Positions 8,779 through 17,331 are shown, numbered from the stretch's first letter. The stretch is 64,000 nt of DNA from Lysinibacillus sp. (GCA_031181585.1 JAPSKP010000006.1:1-64000); one strand, 5' to 3'. Program-made: numbers and translations. The notes: generated by a model not told the origin, from the sequence alone.

Positions 8779-8807
8779 AATATACCTTAACAATTAAATT
8801 TAGTAAA
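8779..8807 (-). promoter_or_regulatory. Predicted sigma-A promoter of the nanA operon
   Basis: On the minus strand TTTACT, a 17-base spacer and TATATT form a good vegetative promoter. The expected start lies around 8772, inside the cre box, giving a leader of about 75 bases before nanA. Confidence 0.6.
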
Positions 8808-8864
8808 TAATTTTCTTTATTTTGATTTTAAAAGAAAAAAATTTTCACCATTTGCAAGACAAAT

Positions 8865-8893
8865 TTTCCATTACGTTGTAGAATAAATACAAT
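8865..8893 (+). promoter_or_regulatory. Candidate promoter for the msmX-type gene
   Basis: TTTCCA, a 17-base spacer and TACAAT on the plus strand, divergent from the nan promoter. It would give an unusually long leader of about 210 bases, which contains a small hairpin AGGATAA-TTTGT-TTATCCT at 8948-8966 of unknown role. Confidence 0.35.
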
Positions 8894-9111
8894 TCATAGT
8901 AAAGTTTCATTAAGATTAGTACTGTTTACGTCGCTGCCTCTAGAAATAGGATAATTTGTTTATCCTTTGTTACTTATATGGTTGCATCCTTATTTTTCAG
9001 AAATTTCATATATTTAAAGGGGTAAACGCCCAAAAAGTCCTTAAAAATGGCAGTAAAGACTAGCTTTATCTTTTTAATAACTAACAAACTTACAGGAAAG
9101 AGGGATATTAA

Positions 9112-10251
9112 ATGGCTGAGTTAAAATTACAGAATATTTATAAGGTGTATGACAAAAAGGTTACTGCTGTAACCAACTTTAATTTGCATATTCATGATCA
9201 GGAGTTCATTGTTTTTGTTGGTCCGTCTGGCTGTGGAAAATCAACAACATTGCGAATGATTGCGGGATTAGAAGAAATTTCGAAAGGTGATTTCTTTATC
9301 GATGATGTCCATATGAATGATGTCCCTGCAAAAGATCGTGACATTGCGATGGTATTTCAAAACTATGCACTTTATCCTCATATGACAGTTTTTGAAAATA
9401 TGGCATTCGGGTTAAAACTTCGTAAACTTCCAAAAGAAGAAATAAGAGACCGCGTTATGAACGCTGCTAAAATTCTAGGATTAGAAGACTATTTAGAGCG
9501 TAAACCGAAAGCGCTTTCTGGCGGCCAACGTCAGCGTGTAGCATTGGGGCGCGCCATTGTACGTGATGCAAAAGTGTTTTTAATGGATGAACCACTTTCA
9601 AACCTGGATGCCAAGCTACGTGTCCAAATGCGTTCCGAAATCATTAAACTCCACCAACGCTTAAAAACAACAACAATTTATGTTACACATGATCAAACAG
9701 AAGCAATGACTATGGCAACGCGCATCGTTATTATGAAGGATGGATTTATCCAACAGGTTGGAACGCCAAAAGAAGTATATGATTATCCAGTTAATGTATT
9801 CGTTGGGGGTTTTATAGGCTCTCCAGCTATGAACTTCTTCACTGGAACACTAACAGATACAGGGGTAATTTTAGGCGATAACCTGCTGCACTTGCCAGAA
9901 AAAAAATTAAAACAATTACATGAAGAAGGATATAAAAACAAAGAACTTATTGTGGGGATTCGTCCGGAACATTTCGACATTGAACCAGCCAATCAAGCGA
10001 ATGAAATGAAAATCAACATTACTGTCGACGTAGCAGAGTTAATGGGTGCTGAAATCAATATTTATTCACAGATTAATAATGAAAATTTTGTAGCACGAAT
10101 TGATTCACAAGCGAATATTTCTGTGCATGATAGTATCCCATTATTTATTGACATGGATAAAGTTCATTTCTTCGATAAAGAAAGTGAAATGCGTATTGCA
10201 TTTGAAAAAAAACCTGTAGAAAACATTCCAAACGAAACTGTTGTCATCTAA
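9112..10251 (+). CDS. msmX: MsmX/UgpC-type ABC transporter ATPase
   Basis: A 379-aa ATPase of the CUT1 sugar importer class. Walker A is GPSGCGKST (37-45), the Q-loop is FQNYALYPHM, the signature is LSGGQRQRVALGRAIV (136-151) and Walker B is VFLMDEPLSNLDAK. The C-terminal 130 residues form the regulatory OB-fold region (IVGIRPEHFDIE). MsmX-type ATPases are shared among several sugar importers that lack their own ATPase. That matches the sialic acid permeases on the other side of the intergenic region. It is monocistronic, with GAAAGAGGG before the start and a strong terminator after it. Confidence 0.92.
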   Translation: MAELKLQNIYKVYDKKVTAVTNFNLHIHDQEFIVFVGPSGCGKSTTLRMIAGLEEISKGDFFIDDVHMNDVPAKDRDIAMVFQNYALYPHMTVFENMAFGLKLRKLPKEEIRDRVMNAAKILGLEDYLERKPKALSGGQRQRVALGRAIVRDAKVFLMDEPLSNLDAKLRVQMRSEIIKLHQRLKTTTIYVTHDQTEAMTMATRIVIMKDGFIQQVGTPKEVYDYPVNVFVGGFIGSPAMNFFTGTLTDTGVILGDNLLHLPEKKLKQLHEEGYKNKELIVGIRPEHFDIEPANQANEMKINITVDVAELMGAEINIYSQINNENFVARIDSQANISVHDSIPLFIDMDKVHFFDKESEMRIAFEKKPVENIPNETVVI

Positions 10252-10268
10252 TTTTTAGTGTATACGCC

Positions 10269-10307
10269 AAAGCCCTGAAAGCTTATGTAAAGCTTTCAGG
10301 GCTTTTT
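10269..10307 (+). terminator. Intrinsic terminator after msmX
   Basis: A 16-bp perfect stem (AAAGCCCTGAAAGCTT and its complement) with a five-base loop, followed on the plus strand by TTTTTGTTTTTTC. It starts 18 bases after the msmX stop. The opposite strand has only a weak T-run, so it serves mainly msmX. Confidence 0.92.
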
Positions 10308-10359
10308 GTTTTTTCTTTTCATATCCTTTATGAGAAATGACACAATTTTTCCCTATGGT

Positions 10360-11484
10360 CTAGTCGTTAGCCGAATAAACAATTTCCCCATTAATAATTG
10401 TATATTTCACATTGAAATTCTTATCTAATAAAACGAGATCTGCAAAATAACGAGGCGTGATGACTCCATAGCCTTCACGTTTTAACAAACGATTTGCATT
10501 ATAACTTGATATCTTCACCAACTCTTGTGGACTGCATAGCGATGAAACATTTTTTACAGCAACATTCATCTTCAGAATGGAACCGGCTAAAGTTCCATCT
10601 CCTAACCGCGCATCGTGATCGACATTTACTTGTTGCCCACCTAAATCATATATGCCTTTTTCAAGCCCTTTTGCACGCATTGCATCAGTAATTAAGAAAA
10701 CTCGGTCCGCTCCTTTAGTTTTCAAGGCGAACTGCACTGCTTCCTTACTACTATGTACAAAGTCAGCTATAATCTCACAATATAGCTCATCATTTAATAA
10801 TGCTTCCCCAATTGCGCCGATTTCTCGGTGATGAAACGGTTTCATTTGATTATATAAATGAGTAACCGATTGAACTCCTTTTTGTTGAGCATTACGTAAT
10901 TCTTCACTTGTAGCATCCGTATGTCCGGCACTTACGATAACATCCAAACTTCTCACTTCTTCGATAAAATTATCTGTAACTAGCTCTGGTGCAATGGTGA
11001 TGTATTTGATTTTTCTTTTACTTACTTCATGCCACTTCTTAAAAAGCTGTATATTAGGTTGTTGAATATATTGTTCCGGTTGTGCTCCTGCTCTTAGATG
11101 ATTCACAAATGGCCCTTCCAAATGTATACCAACCATTTGGCTATAATTGCTCCTAAAATTTGCAGCATTCTGTAAAGCATTTTCAATCTTATGCTCTGAT
11201 TGTGTCATCGTAGTTGCTAAAAATGCAGTAGTCCCTTCTGTAACAAGTGCTTCTGCTATGGCTTTGAGCGCTTCTTGCGTAGCATCCATTACGTCGCCTC
11301 CCATAGCGCCATGAATATGTAAATCGACAAAGCCTGGCATCGCAATGAGAGAGTCACCATGGATGATTTCACTATCGGAATTTTGTGCTTCTTCAACGAA
11401 AAATTGATCATCAATGAATAAAGTACGTTTTTTCGGCTCTTCATGTGCATTCCATACCTCAACATTTCGAATAATAATTGCCAT
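10360..11484 (-). CDS. nagA: N-acetylglucosamine-6-phosphate deacetylase NagA
   Basis: A 374-aa amidohydrolase that removes acetate from GlcNAc-6-P to give GlcN-6-P for NagB. The metal-binding DLHIHG motif is at 54-59, GIHLEGPF near 120-127, SAGHTDA near 185 for a metal-binding His, THLYNQM near 208-214, and LITDAM near 262 with the catalytic Asp. It is monocistronic and separated from nagB by the whole nan cluster. It supplies the step between NanE product and NagB. AAAAGG lies upstream of the ATG. No separate terminator is evident after it. Confidence 0.95.
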   Translation of the reverse strand: MAIIIRNVEVWNAHEEPKKRTLFIDDQFFVEEAQNSDSEIIHGDSLIAMPGFVDLHIHGAMGGDVMDATQEALKAIAEALVTEGTTAFLATTMTQSEHKIENALQNAANFRSNYSQMVGIHLEGPFVNHLRAGAQPEQYIQQPNIQLFKKWHEVSKRKIKYITIAPELVTDNFIEEVRSLDVIVSAGHTDATSEELRNAQQKGVQSVTHLYNQMKPFHHREIGAIGEALLNDELYCEIIADFVHSSKEAVQFALKTKGADRVFLITDAMRAKGLEKGIYDLGGQQVNVDHDARLGDGTLAGSILKMNVAVKNVSSLCSPQELVKISSYNANRLLKREGYGVITPRYFADLVLLDKNFNVKYTIINGEIVYSAND

Positions 11485-11898
11485 TTATTCACAACCTTTT
11501 CTGTTAATCAAATAATATTCAGTGTACCAAAGCTGTTTTACTGCTAATGGCACCCAAAGCTAACGAAAATTCCAAATCATCAATAATTATATTATATCAT
11601 TTCTTTAATTTTGGAAATCTTGTCCCATAAGGCTTTCTAATAAAAATGTATGCGTTCTAGAAGTTATCCATCGTTTATTCATCTACTTATATATAATCCC
11701 ACGCAAAAGGCGGCCTGGTCGGCTTTTCTATGAGGTTCTCTTTTTCACTTGATAAATGAAAAGTAACGCACTGATCCCCTTTCTATTCCTTATTTCTTCA
11801 CAATTCAAGTAGATAAAAACCGGAGATTCCGTGCGTTTGTAACGCTCAAATTTCTTAAAAACCCAGGCCTTAATAGAAAATCTTTATTTATAGCACTG
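11485..11898. other. Intergenic stretch without a recognisable gene
   Basis: About 410 bases between nagA and the next gene, both on the minus strand. No ORF with a ribosome site was found in either direction. An imperfect AAAAGGCGG / TCGGCTTTT hairpin at about 11706-11728 might be a remnant terminator. Otherwise nothing is supported. Confidence 0.5.
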
Positions 11899-11940
11899 AA
11901 AAAGGATATCCCTATAAATAAGCTTATAGGAATACCCTTT
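11899..11940 (-). terminator. Terminator of the deoxyribosyltransferase-like gene
   Basis: On the minus strand a 17-bp stem with two G-U pairs (AAAGGGTATTCCTATAA with its partner) and a six-base loop ends in TTTTT. It lies 17 bases after the stop codon of the gene at 11958-12443. Confidence 0.75.
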
Positions 11941-11957
11941 CTCTTGTACGATATTTC

Positions 11958-12443
11958 TTAAATTTTTTGCAGGCACTTCTCTACTTCATCGACCAATTGC
12001 TCGATTGTACTTACAATAACCCCATTTTGCTTAATGAGGCCGACTACAAATAAATTACGGTAGATGAACTGGTTTTCCAACCCGTCTTCTACAAGAGCCT
12101 GAATCTTTTTCTCATTGTCACGTCCCTGCTGCCGCACATCTGAAAACAGAGCGATGATTGGCCGATTAAATGTTGAGAAGACACCAATTTCTGCCGCTAC
12201 CCCTGAATCTACCTCCACGCCATCTAATACAGCAATCAGCACATCACTTGCCTGTAGATGCGCTAGATCAGCTGCTGCGATGGCAAGACTGTCTGCATAT
12301 GACGATTTATCGTTGATAGCATCGTTTTCCTGAGGGACATATAAGGCAATCCCATCAATCGACTCTCGTAATGCTTTGGCAATCTGTTCATTTACATAAC
12401 GATCTCCAATAGAAAATAGTCCGTTCGCTAAATATGCTTTCAT
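11958..12443 (-). CDS. Nucleoside 2-deoxyribosyltransferase-family protein
   Basis: A 161-aa protein with the Rossmann-like fold of nucleoside 2-deoxyribosyltransferases. It begins KAYLANGLFSIGDRYVNEQIA, has a SDVLIAVLDGVEVDSGVAAEIG segment with the acidic residue expected as nucleophile and the Asp of the base pocket, then a variable C-terminus. Such enzymes exchange bases between deoxynucleosides, but many annotated members are uncharacterised. The ATG at 12443 is chosen because GGGAGAGAG precedes it closely; the ten-residue upstream extension lacks a ribosome site. It is monocistronic. Confidence 0.75.
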   Translation of the reverse strand: MKAYLANGLFSIGDRYVNEQIAKALRESIDGIALYVPQENDAINDKSSYADSLAIAAADLAHLQASDVLIAVLDGVEVDSGVAAEIGVFSTFNRPIIALFSDVRQQGRDNEKKIQALVEDGLENQFIYRNLFVVGLIKQNGVIVSTIEQLVDEVEKCLQKI

Positions 12444-12530
12444 TACTCTCTCTCCCTTATTGCTTGATTCCACTTCCCATCATACAATAAGTTTTCGTAA
12501 TGGACATGCATCATTTCATCTTTCTTTCTA

Positions 12531-12562
12531 TAAAAAAACACAGTACTCTTTTTGTACTGTGT
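12531..12562 (-). terminator. Terminator of the DUF1648 gene
   Basis: ACACAGTAC and GTACTGTGT form a nine-bp stem with a seven-base loop. On the minus strand it is followed by a run of seven T, eight bases after the gene's stop. Confidence 0.85.
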
Positions 12563-12569
12563 CCCCGGC

Positions 12570-13070
12570 CTATTTGATTCTTGCCATACGTACCATGCCG
12601 ATAATGATCACGGCAAATAAAAGAATCATGAATATAGCTAACCCTACCATATTCAGCTGTTCTGCACCGTTCATGGCGCCCCTCATCATATGGTAAGTAA
12701 TAAAGGCAAACATCATGGCAATAATGTTTTTCGTCAAATTAATTATTCTTACACTTTCTGTATAAAATAGCACAGCGTTTTCTTCTGTAAGACGTGCTGG
12801 ATAATTATGTGTATGCGGTTTCCTCTCTACAATTTCTAAAAGAATATGTGAAAGGATAGCGATGCCGGGTAAAATGAGCAGTGTAAATTTAGAGCCCCAA
12901 CCGTCTGCCTCGCCTGCCCCGTTAAAATGGGTGGGCACTATGTCAGGCAGACTGCCCCAATTAAGGGCAACCAGCAATACCATTATGAATATACCAGCAG
13001 TACCCAGTATATTCGCAAACTTTTCTAGCAACGTTTTTTCAATAGTTAACTTCGGTCTCCTCGCAACCAT
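12570..13070 (-). CDS. DUF1648 (SdpI-like N-domain) membrane protein
   Basis: A 166-aa membrane protein with about four helices. The segment WGSLPDIVPTHFNGAGEADGWG is the hallmark of the DUF1648 domain, found at the N-terminus of SdpI-type immunity proteins and in many stand-alone Firmicute membrane proteins. The SdpI C-terminal part is missing, so an immunity role is not supported. It lies divergent from dedA with about 100 bases between them. Function unknown. Confidence 0.75.
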   Translation of the reverse strand: MVARRPKLTIEKTLLEKFANILGTAGIFIMVLLVALNWGSLPDIVPTHFNGAGEADGWGSKFTLLILPGIAILSHILLEIVERKPHTHNYPARLTEENAVLFYTESVRIINLTKNIIAMMFAFITYHMMRGAMNGAEQLNMVGLAIFMILLFAVIIIGMVRMARIK

Positions 13071-13172
13071 ATCTTTCTCCCCTTTCTTGCATTCACTGAT
13101 TACTTTTATTTGTAATTCATTTCCTTTCCAACTTATAATGAGGAAAAGAAATATATTAGATGAGGGTATCCC

Positions 13173-13838
13173 ATGTCAATTGCGGAAATTTTTGAATTTT
13201 TAAGAATGGTTGATACAGAATTATATTCTTACATTAAGAAATTCGGCATTGCTATTTATTTTCTACTATTTGCCGTGGTCTTTACAAAGACTGCCTTTGT
13301 CGTCCTCACCTTTTTACCTGGTGATTCACTCGTTTTTGCCAGCGGAACTTTAGCTGCACTTGATAAACTAGATATCGTTACACTTTTCATCCTTTACTTC
13401 ATCGCTACTACATTAGCAGACAGCAACAATTATTTGATTGGGAAACTGCTTGGTAATATCCCTGAAGAAAAGTCAATATTGTTCCGTTTTATCCCTTCGG
13501 ATATTTTGACAAGAGCAAAGACCTTTATACAAGACTATGACAGAGTCGCTTTGACATTCAGCCGCTTTGTGCCGCTTATGCGGACAATGACTCCCTTTAT
13601 ATCGGGGTTCACCCAGTACCCGTATAAAAAATTTGTACGCTACAATATGTTCGGAGCTCTATTGTGGACATGTGTATGGCTTTTCTCTGGTTATGCCCTT
13701 GGAAACATTCCTTGGGTTGCAGATAACCTCATGTTCACCTTATTACTCATTTCAGCCGTGGTCCTTCTACCTACAATCTATGCCTATGTAAAGCAAATGG
13801 TAAAAAATCAGAAAGAGCCTGACGAAAGCGCTTCATAA
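13173..13838 (+). CDS. DedA-family membrane protein
   Basis: A 221-aa integral membrane protein of the DedA (SNARE-associated/VTT domain) family, members of which flip undecaprenyl phosphate or other lipids. Diagnostic pieces are FLPGDSLVFASGTLAA near 46-61, a short re-entrant helix region ending in DSNNYLIGKLLG near 87-98, and FSRFVPLMRTMTPFISGF near 129-146 with the conserved Arg residues. The length is typical. It stands alone on the plus strand. The exact lipid substrate cannot be told. Confidence 0.9.
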   Translation: MSIAEIFEFLRMVDTELYSYIKKFGIAIYFLLFAVVFTKTAFVVLTFLPGDSLVFASGTLAALDKLDIVTLFILYFIATTLADSNNYLIGKLLGNIPEEKSILFRFIPSDILTRAKTFIQDYDRVALTFSRFVPLMRTMTPFISGFTQYPYKKFVRYNMFGALLWTCVWLFSGYALGNIPWVADNLMFTLLLISAVVLLPTIYAYVKQMVKNQKEPDESAS

Positions 13839-13846
13839 AGAGGCGC

Positions 13847-14008
13847 TTACTGCTTCTCTATATCAAGCCGTTCGACTATTTCATTAATTGTCATGATCAT
13901 TTCCTGATTACCGTAATTACGGGCAGTAAAAATTTCTACTAACAGGGCTTTTGCTTCTTCTTCATTCAATTTTTCAAATGCAGCTGTAATTTGCTGTGGC
14001 AATAACAT
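13847..14008 (-). CDS. Small 53-aa protein of unknown function
   Basis: An ORF too short for usual thresholds but with a very good ribosome site, AAGGAGGG seven bases before ATG. The product begins MLLPQQITAAFEKLNEEEAK, is mostly charged and helical, and ends with EIVERLDIEKQ. It overlaps nothing: the stop is eight bases past the dedA end on the opposite strand. There is no signal peptide or membrane segment. The family was not recognised; it may be a small cytoplasmic adapter. Good translation signals and helical composition make it likely real. Confidence 0.65.
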   Translation of the reverse strand: MLLPQQITAAFEKLNEEEAKALLVEIFTARNYGNQEMIMTINEIVERLDIEKQ

Positions 14009-14061
14009 ACCTTTCCCTCCTTGTCCGTTACAAAAAAATTATAACATAAAATATTCTACAT

Positions 14062-14091
14062 AAAAAAAAGCCGCCAAATATGGCGGCTTTT
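14062..14091 (-). terminator. Terminator overlapping the end of the C39-like gene
   Basis: AAAAGCCGCCA-AATA-TGGCGGCTTTT is a perfect 11-bp stem with an A/T tract on both sides. Read on the minus strand it has eight T at its end. The TAA stop of the neighbouring gene (14090-14092) is part of the stem. Confidence 0.9.
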
Positions 14092-15046
14092 AGTAAACAG
14101 CTACAGCCTGTTCGCCTAACGCTTTATAGCTGGCGAAAAACTGTTCCTTATTCAATTGCACGATGCCCTTTAACGGGTCCATCACTTCAACGCTCTCATC
14201 TGTTATATCTACAATAACGACCGCATGAAGGTTAGTATACATTTCATGGAATGTATCTGTACCAGCAATGTACCAGCCGCCTCTTTTGCGCGGCTCTAAT
14301 AAATCAAGCGTCACCCAGCTGATGACTGGAATACCGAGCTCTACATATTGTTCGATTTCTTCAATAGAGCTGCCGCTTTTATTTTCTGCAGCAAGATCCA
14401 TGTCGTGCTCGGCAATATAGTCACTTGCTGCCTGTACAATGGGACCTGCAAATGAATAGGTACCTTGTGGGCTGCTAGGCTCACCGGCATAATATTCATT
14501 TGGGTCGGGACCAATTTTCCGGTCACCTTCCTGCTTGAATGCTTGCTTTGGCAAATAGCTGTCTGCCATTGTCATCTTGTCAGCTTCGGCGCCATAATAG
14601 GCTAATACAGACGTTAACGCTGTAATTTCACAGCCATGCGGAAGTTCGGGCTTTTGCATATGCACCGGGACAGCTAATGCCTGCTCATGATCCACTGCAT
14701 TTGTTTCAATGACAACATAAGGATTGGAGGCATCAAAAACAATGGTTTTTTCAGTGCTCCATGCCTCATCCTCGATATGTTCTTCCGGACCGACTCGTAT
14801 GAAGTATGTTTTATCGGATTGTACCTCCGAAAAAACCGCTTCTCCCTCATAGCTTAATTCGGCCCCGATACGCTCACCGGCCTCATCATATACTTCTATC
14901 ATGACATTATTAATCGCAGCGCCGCTGTAATACTCTACCGGCATGACAACAAGTTCTGCCCCACTAGTCTTTCCTTGAGTATGATCTTCCTGACAAGCTA
15001 ATAACAAAAGGCTGAAACTACAAATCAGAATGAGACGCCATCGCAT
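14090..15046 (-). CDS. C39-like (Peptidase_C39_2) lipoprotein
   Basis: A 318-aa exported lipoprotein: the signal ends in lipobox LLLLAC with Cys18. Residues about 30-110 look like a beta-rich carboxypeptidase-regulatory-like domain. The C-terminal part has a papain-like C39_2 layout: Cys in LPHGCEITALTSVLAYYG (about 136-153), His in NLHAVVIVDI (about 270-280), and Asp in EVMDPLKG. It is probably an extracellular cysteine peptidase or amidase anchored to the membrane. Its start overlaps the 3' end of asnB by 29 bases, so the two are likely translated together. Substrate unknown. Confidence 0.8.
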   Translation of the reverse strand: MRWRLILICSFSLLLLACQEDHTQGKTSGAELVVMPVEYYSGAAINNVMIEVYDEAGERIGAELSYEGEAVFSEVQSDKTYFIRVGPEEHIEDEAWSTEKTIVFDASNPYVVIETNAVDHEQALAVPVHMQKPELPHGCEITALTSVLAYYGAEADKMTMADSYLPKQAFKQEGDRKIGPDPNEYYAGEPSSPQGTYSFAGPIVQAASDYIAEHDMDLAAENKSGSSIEEIEQYVELGIPVISWVTLDLLEPRKRGGWYIAGTDTFHEMYTNLHAVVIVDITDESVEVMDPLKGIVQLNKEQFFASYKALGEQAVAVY

Positions 15047-16928
15047 TTTGTCTCGTTCCCTTCAATTTAGTCCAATTAGTATCTTCAATGAAGAAGCATT
15101 TATACCATACTAGGAACACGTATACTGTCCAAATATAACGTGCATAGTTATGCTCACCTTTGTAGTGGGCATCCAAGTAAGAAACAAGTTGTTCTTTATT
15201 AAAGAATTCCCCCGCATAGTCCGCTGTAAAAGCCTCTTTTACAAGATTATAATAACGTTCTTCACGCAGCCAGTGACGAATCGGTACAGGGAAACCAAGC
15301 TTTTTACGCTTCGCCCACTCTTCTGGCAGCTCCTCAAGTGCTGCTTGACGAAGAGCATATTTTGTATCTGCTTCATTCACACGGTGCTCCGTCGGAATTT
15401 TTTTCGCCATTTCCATTACTTCTTTATCCAGGAATGGAACACGAAGCTCGATTGAATGCGCCATACTCATTTTATCAGCCTTTAGTAAAATATCGCCCGG
15501 CAGCCATAAGTTAAGGTCAAGATATTGCATTTTCGTTACATCGTCTTCACCAGGTACTTCAGCGTAAATGCGTTTTGTAATATCATGCACGGAAGGCCCT
15601 TTTCGGTATTCAGGCTTCAGCACATTATATGCATCTTTTTCATCCCAAACGACCGCTTCACCAATAAAGCGTTCCTCGACTGTTTGCCCGCCTTTTTTCA
15701 GAAAGTTTGTATAGGCATTTTTCGGCAATACACCCGCAAGCCCGGCAATCGCTTTACGCAGACCTAATGGAATGCTCTCATATTTTTGCATTTTCGCTGA
15801 CGGCTTGTACCATTCATAACCGCCGAAAATTTCATCTGCTCCTTCACCTGAAAGAACAACTGTTACATCCTTTCTTGCTAGCTCTGACAGGAAATATAAT
15901 GGTACAGAAGAGGGATTAGACTGCGGCTCATCCATATGCCACTGAATTGTTGGCAGCGCGTCAAAGCACTCTTCCGCCGATACATATTTACGTTCATTTT
16001 GAATCCCAAGGATATCTGATAAATCTTTGGCATGATTTGTTTCGTTGAACATTGCCTCATAGTCCGAGAAACCAACTGAGAAGCTTTTATCCGGCTTTAA
16101 TAATGCCGCGATATAGCTTGAATCAATTCCACCGGATAGGAAGGAACCAACCTTAACATCTGAAATTTGGTGGGCTTTTACAGATTCGGCCACTGTTTCG
16201 CGGATGTTCACAATTGTTTCTTCTACGGATCCTTTGGATGCGCTGAACTTTTTGTCCCAATATCTTTCTATTTTTTCTATCTTTTGGTTCTTAATCACCA
16301 TAAAATGTCCTGCTGGAAGCTTGTAGACCCCTTTAAAGAAAGTCTCATCCATTGCAGAATATTGGAATGTTAAATAAGGACGAAGTGCATCTTTATTTAA
16401 TTCTTTAATAAAGGATGGATGTGGAAGGAACGATTTAATCTCCGAACCGAAGATGATTGTGCCGTCTGTTGTATTTTCTGTATAGTAAAGCGGTTTAATC
16501 CCGAAACCGTCACGTGCAATAAATTGCAGATCATTTTTTTTGTCCCAAATACAGAAAGCAAACATACCACGAAGCTTGTGAACAAGTTCAAAGCCGTACT
16601 CTGCATAACCGTGCAATAATACTTCACTATCTGAATTCGTTTTAAATTGGTATCCTTTAGCTTCCAATTCTGAGCGAAGCGTCATAAAATTGTAGATTTC
16701 TCCATTGAATATTAGAACAGTATCCCCCGCTTCATTATAAAGCGGCTGGTTGGCACCTTCTGTCAAGTCAATAATGCTCAATCGACGGAAGCCCAGCGTT
16801 ACCTTCTCGTCAGAATGAATTCCGCCGCTATCTGGACCGCGGTGGATAATTGTATTCATCATATTCTCAATTGTTTCTTTATGATTAAGTGGATTAGTGC
16901 CATTAACATAACCGATAAAACCACACAT
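15018..16928 (-). CDS. asnB: Glutamine-hydrolysing asparagine synthase AsnB
   Basis: A 636-aa class B asparagine synthetase. The start is fixed at 16928 because Cys2 (MCGFIGYV) must become the N-terminal nucleophile of the glutaminase domain; the frame extends upstream but that extension has no role. The glutaminase domain includes HRGPDSGG, RRLSIIDL and FNGEIYN. The synthase domain has the ATP loop VGSFLSGGIDSSYIAALL and the VVLSGEGADEIFGGY motif. In bacilli, AsnB-type enzymes make asparagine or amidate peptidoglycan meso-DAP; sequence alone does not decide. The gene is upstream of, and overlaps, the C39-like lipoprotein gene. Confidence 0.93.
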   Translation of the reverse strand: MCGFIGYVNGTNPLNHKETIENMMNTIIHRGPDSGGIHSDEKVTLGFRRLSIIDLTEGANQPLYNEAGDTVLIFNGEIYNFMTLRSELEAKGYQFKTNSDSEVLLHGYAEYGFELVHKLRGMFAFCIWDKKNDLQFIARDGFGIKPLYYTENTTDGTIIFGSEIKSFLPHPSFIKELNKDALRPYLTFQYSAMDETFFKGVYKLPAGHFMVIKNQKIEKIERYWDKKFSASKGSVEETIVNIRETVAESVKAHQISDVKVGSFLSGGIDSSYIAALLKPDKSFSVGFSDYEAMFNETNHAKDLSDILGIQNERKYVSAEECFDALPTIQWHMDEPQSNPSSVPLYFLSELARKDVTVVLSGEGADEIFGGYEWYKPSAKMQKYESIPLGLRKAIAGLAGVLPKNAYTNFLKKGGQTVEERFIGEAVVWDEKDAYNVLKPEYRKGPSVHDITKRIYAEVPGEDDVTKMQYLDLNLWLPGDILLKADKMSMAHSIELRVPFLDKEVMEMAKKIPTEHRVNEADTKYALRQAALEELPEEWAKRKKLGFPVPIRHWLREERYYNLVKEAFTADYAGEFFNKEQLVSYLDAHYKGEHNYARYIWTVYVFLVWYKCFFIEDTNWTKLKGTRQNAMASHSDL

Positions 16929-17296
16929 ATTCTTATAATTCCCCTTTAGTAATAAAAGTAAAAGACGATCCTGCTCTATTGGAGGATTCGTCAGCATTTA
17001 TTGGCTTTCATGCCTTATCCTGATTACAACTAGTAATATATCATATCTTAATCAAAACACAAACAAATCACCAATTGACAGAACAATCAAAATTTGATAC
17101 CTTACAAATATGTCAGACTTTTCAGATATTTGGTGATTGATAGGTTTCTTTTTTATGTACATTATTTCTGGAAACTTCTTCATATCCGCGTCTTTACGTA
17201 AAAAAAAGCTCTTTGTCTTACTTTCTTTCAGGAATCTTTGGGATTAGGAGTTTTATTTGTTCGAATTATCTGATATTATCTAGTAATACTGAATCA
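16929..17296. other. Intergenic region between divergent asnB and the aminotransferase
   Basis: AT-rich, no supported ORF. A possible minus-strand extended -10 (TGATATATT with TTTGTG 17 bases before it) lies near 17030-17060 and could drive asnB. No recognisable T-box or riboswitch. Confidence 0.4.
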
Positions 17297-17331
17297 AGGC
17301 ATGGGGGACTAGCTTCATAGTTGTCCTGCCT
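17297..17331 (+). promoter_or_regulatory. Leader hairpin before the aminotransferase
   Basis: AGGCA pairs with TGCCT, with inner helices GGAC/GTCC and ACTA/TAGT as alternatives, 31 bases before the start codon. It has no T-run and is not a terminator. It may affect translation or mRNA stability. Confidence 0.3.

Noticed and set aside
12570-13070. SdpI immunity protein
   Set aside because: Only the DUF1648 part is present; no SdpI C-terminal domain, and no sdpABC or similar toxin genes nearby.
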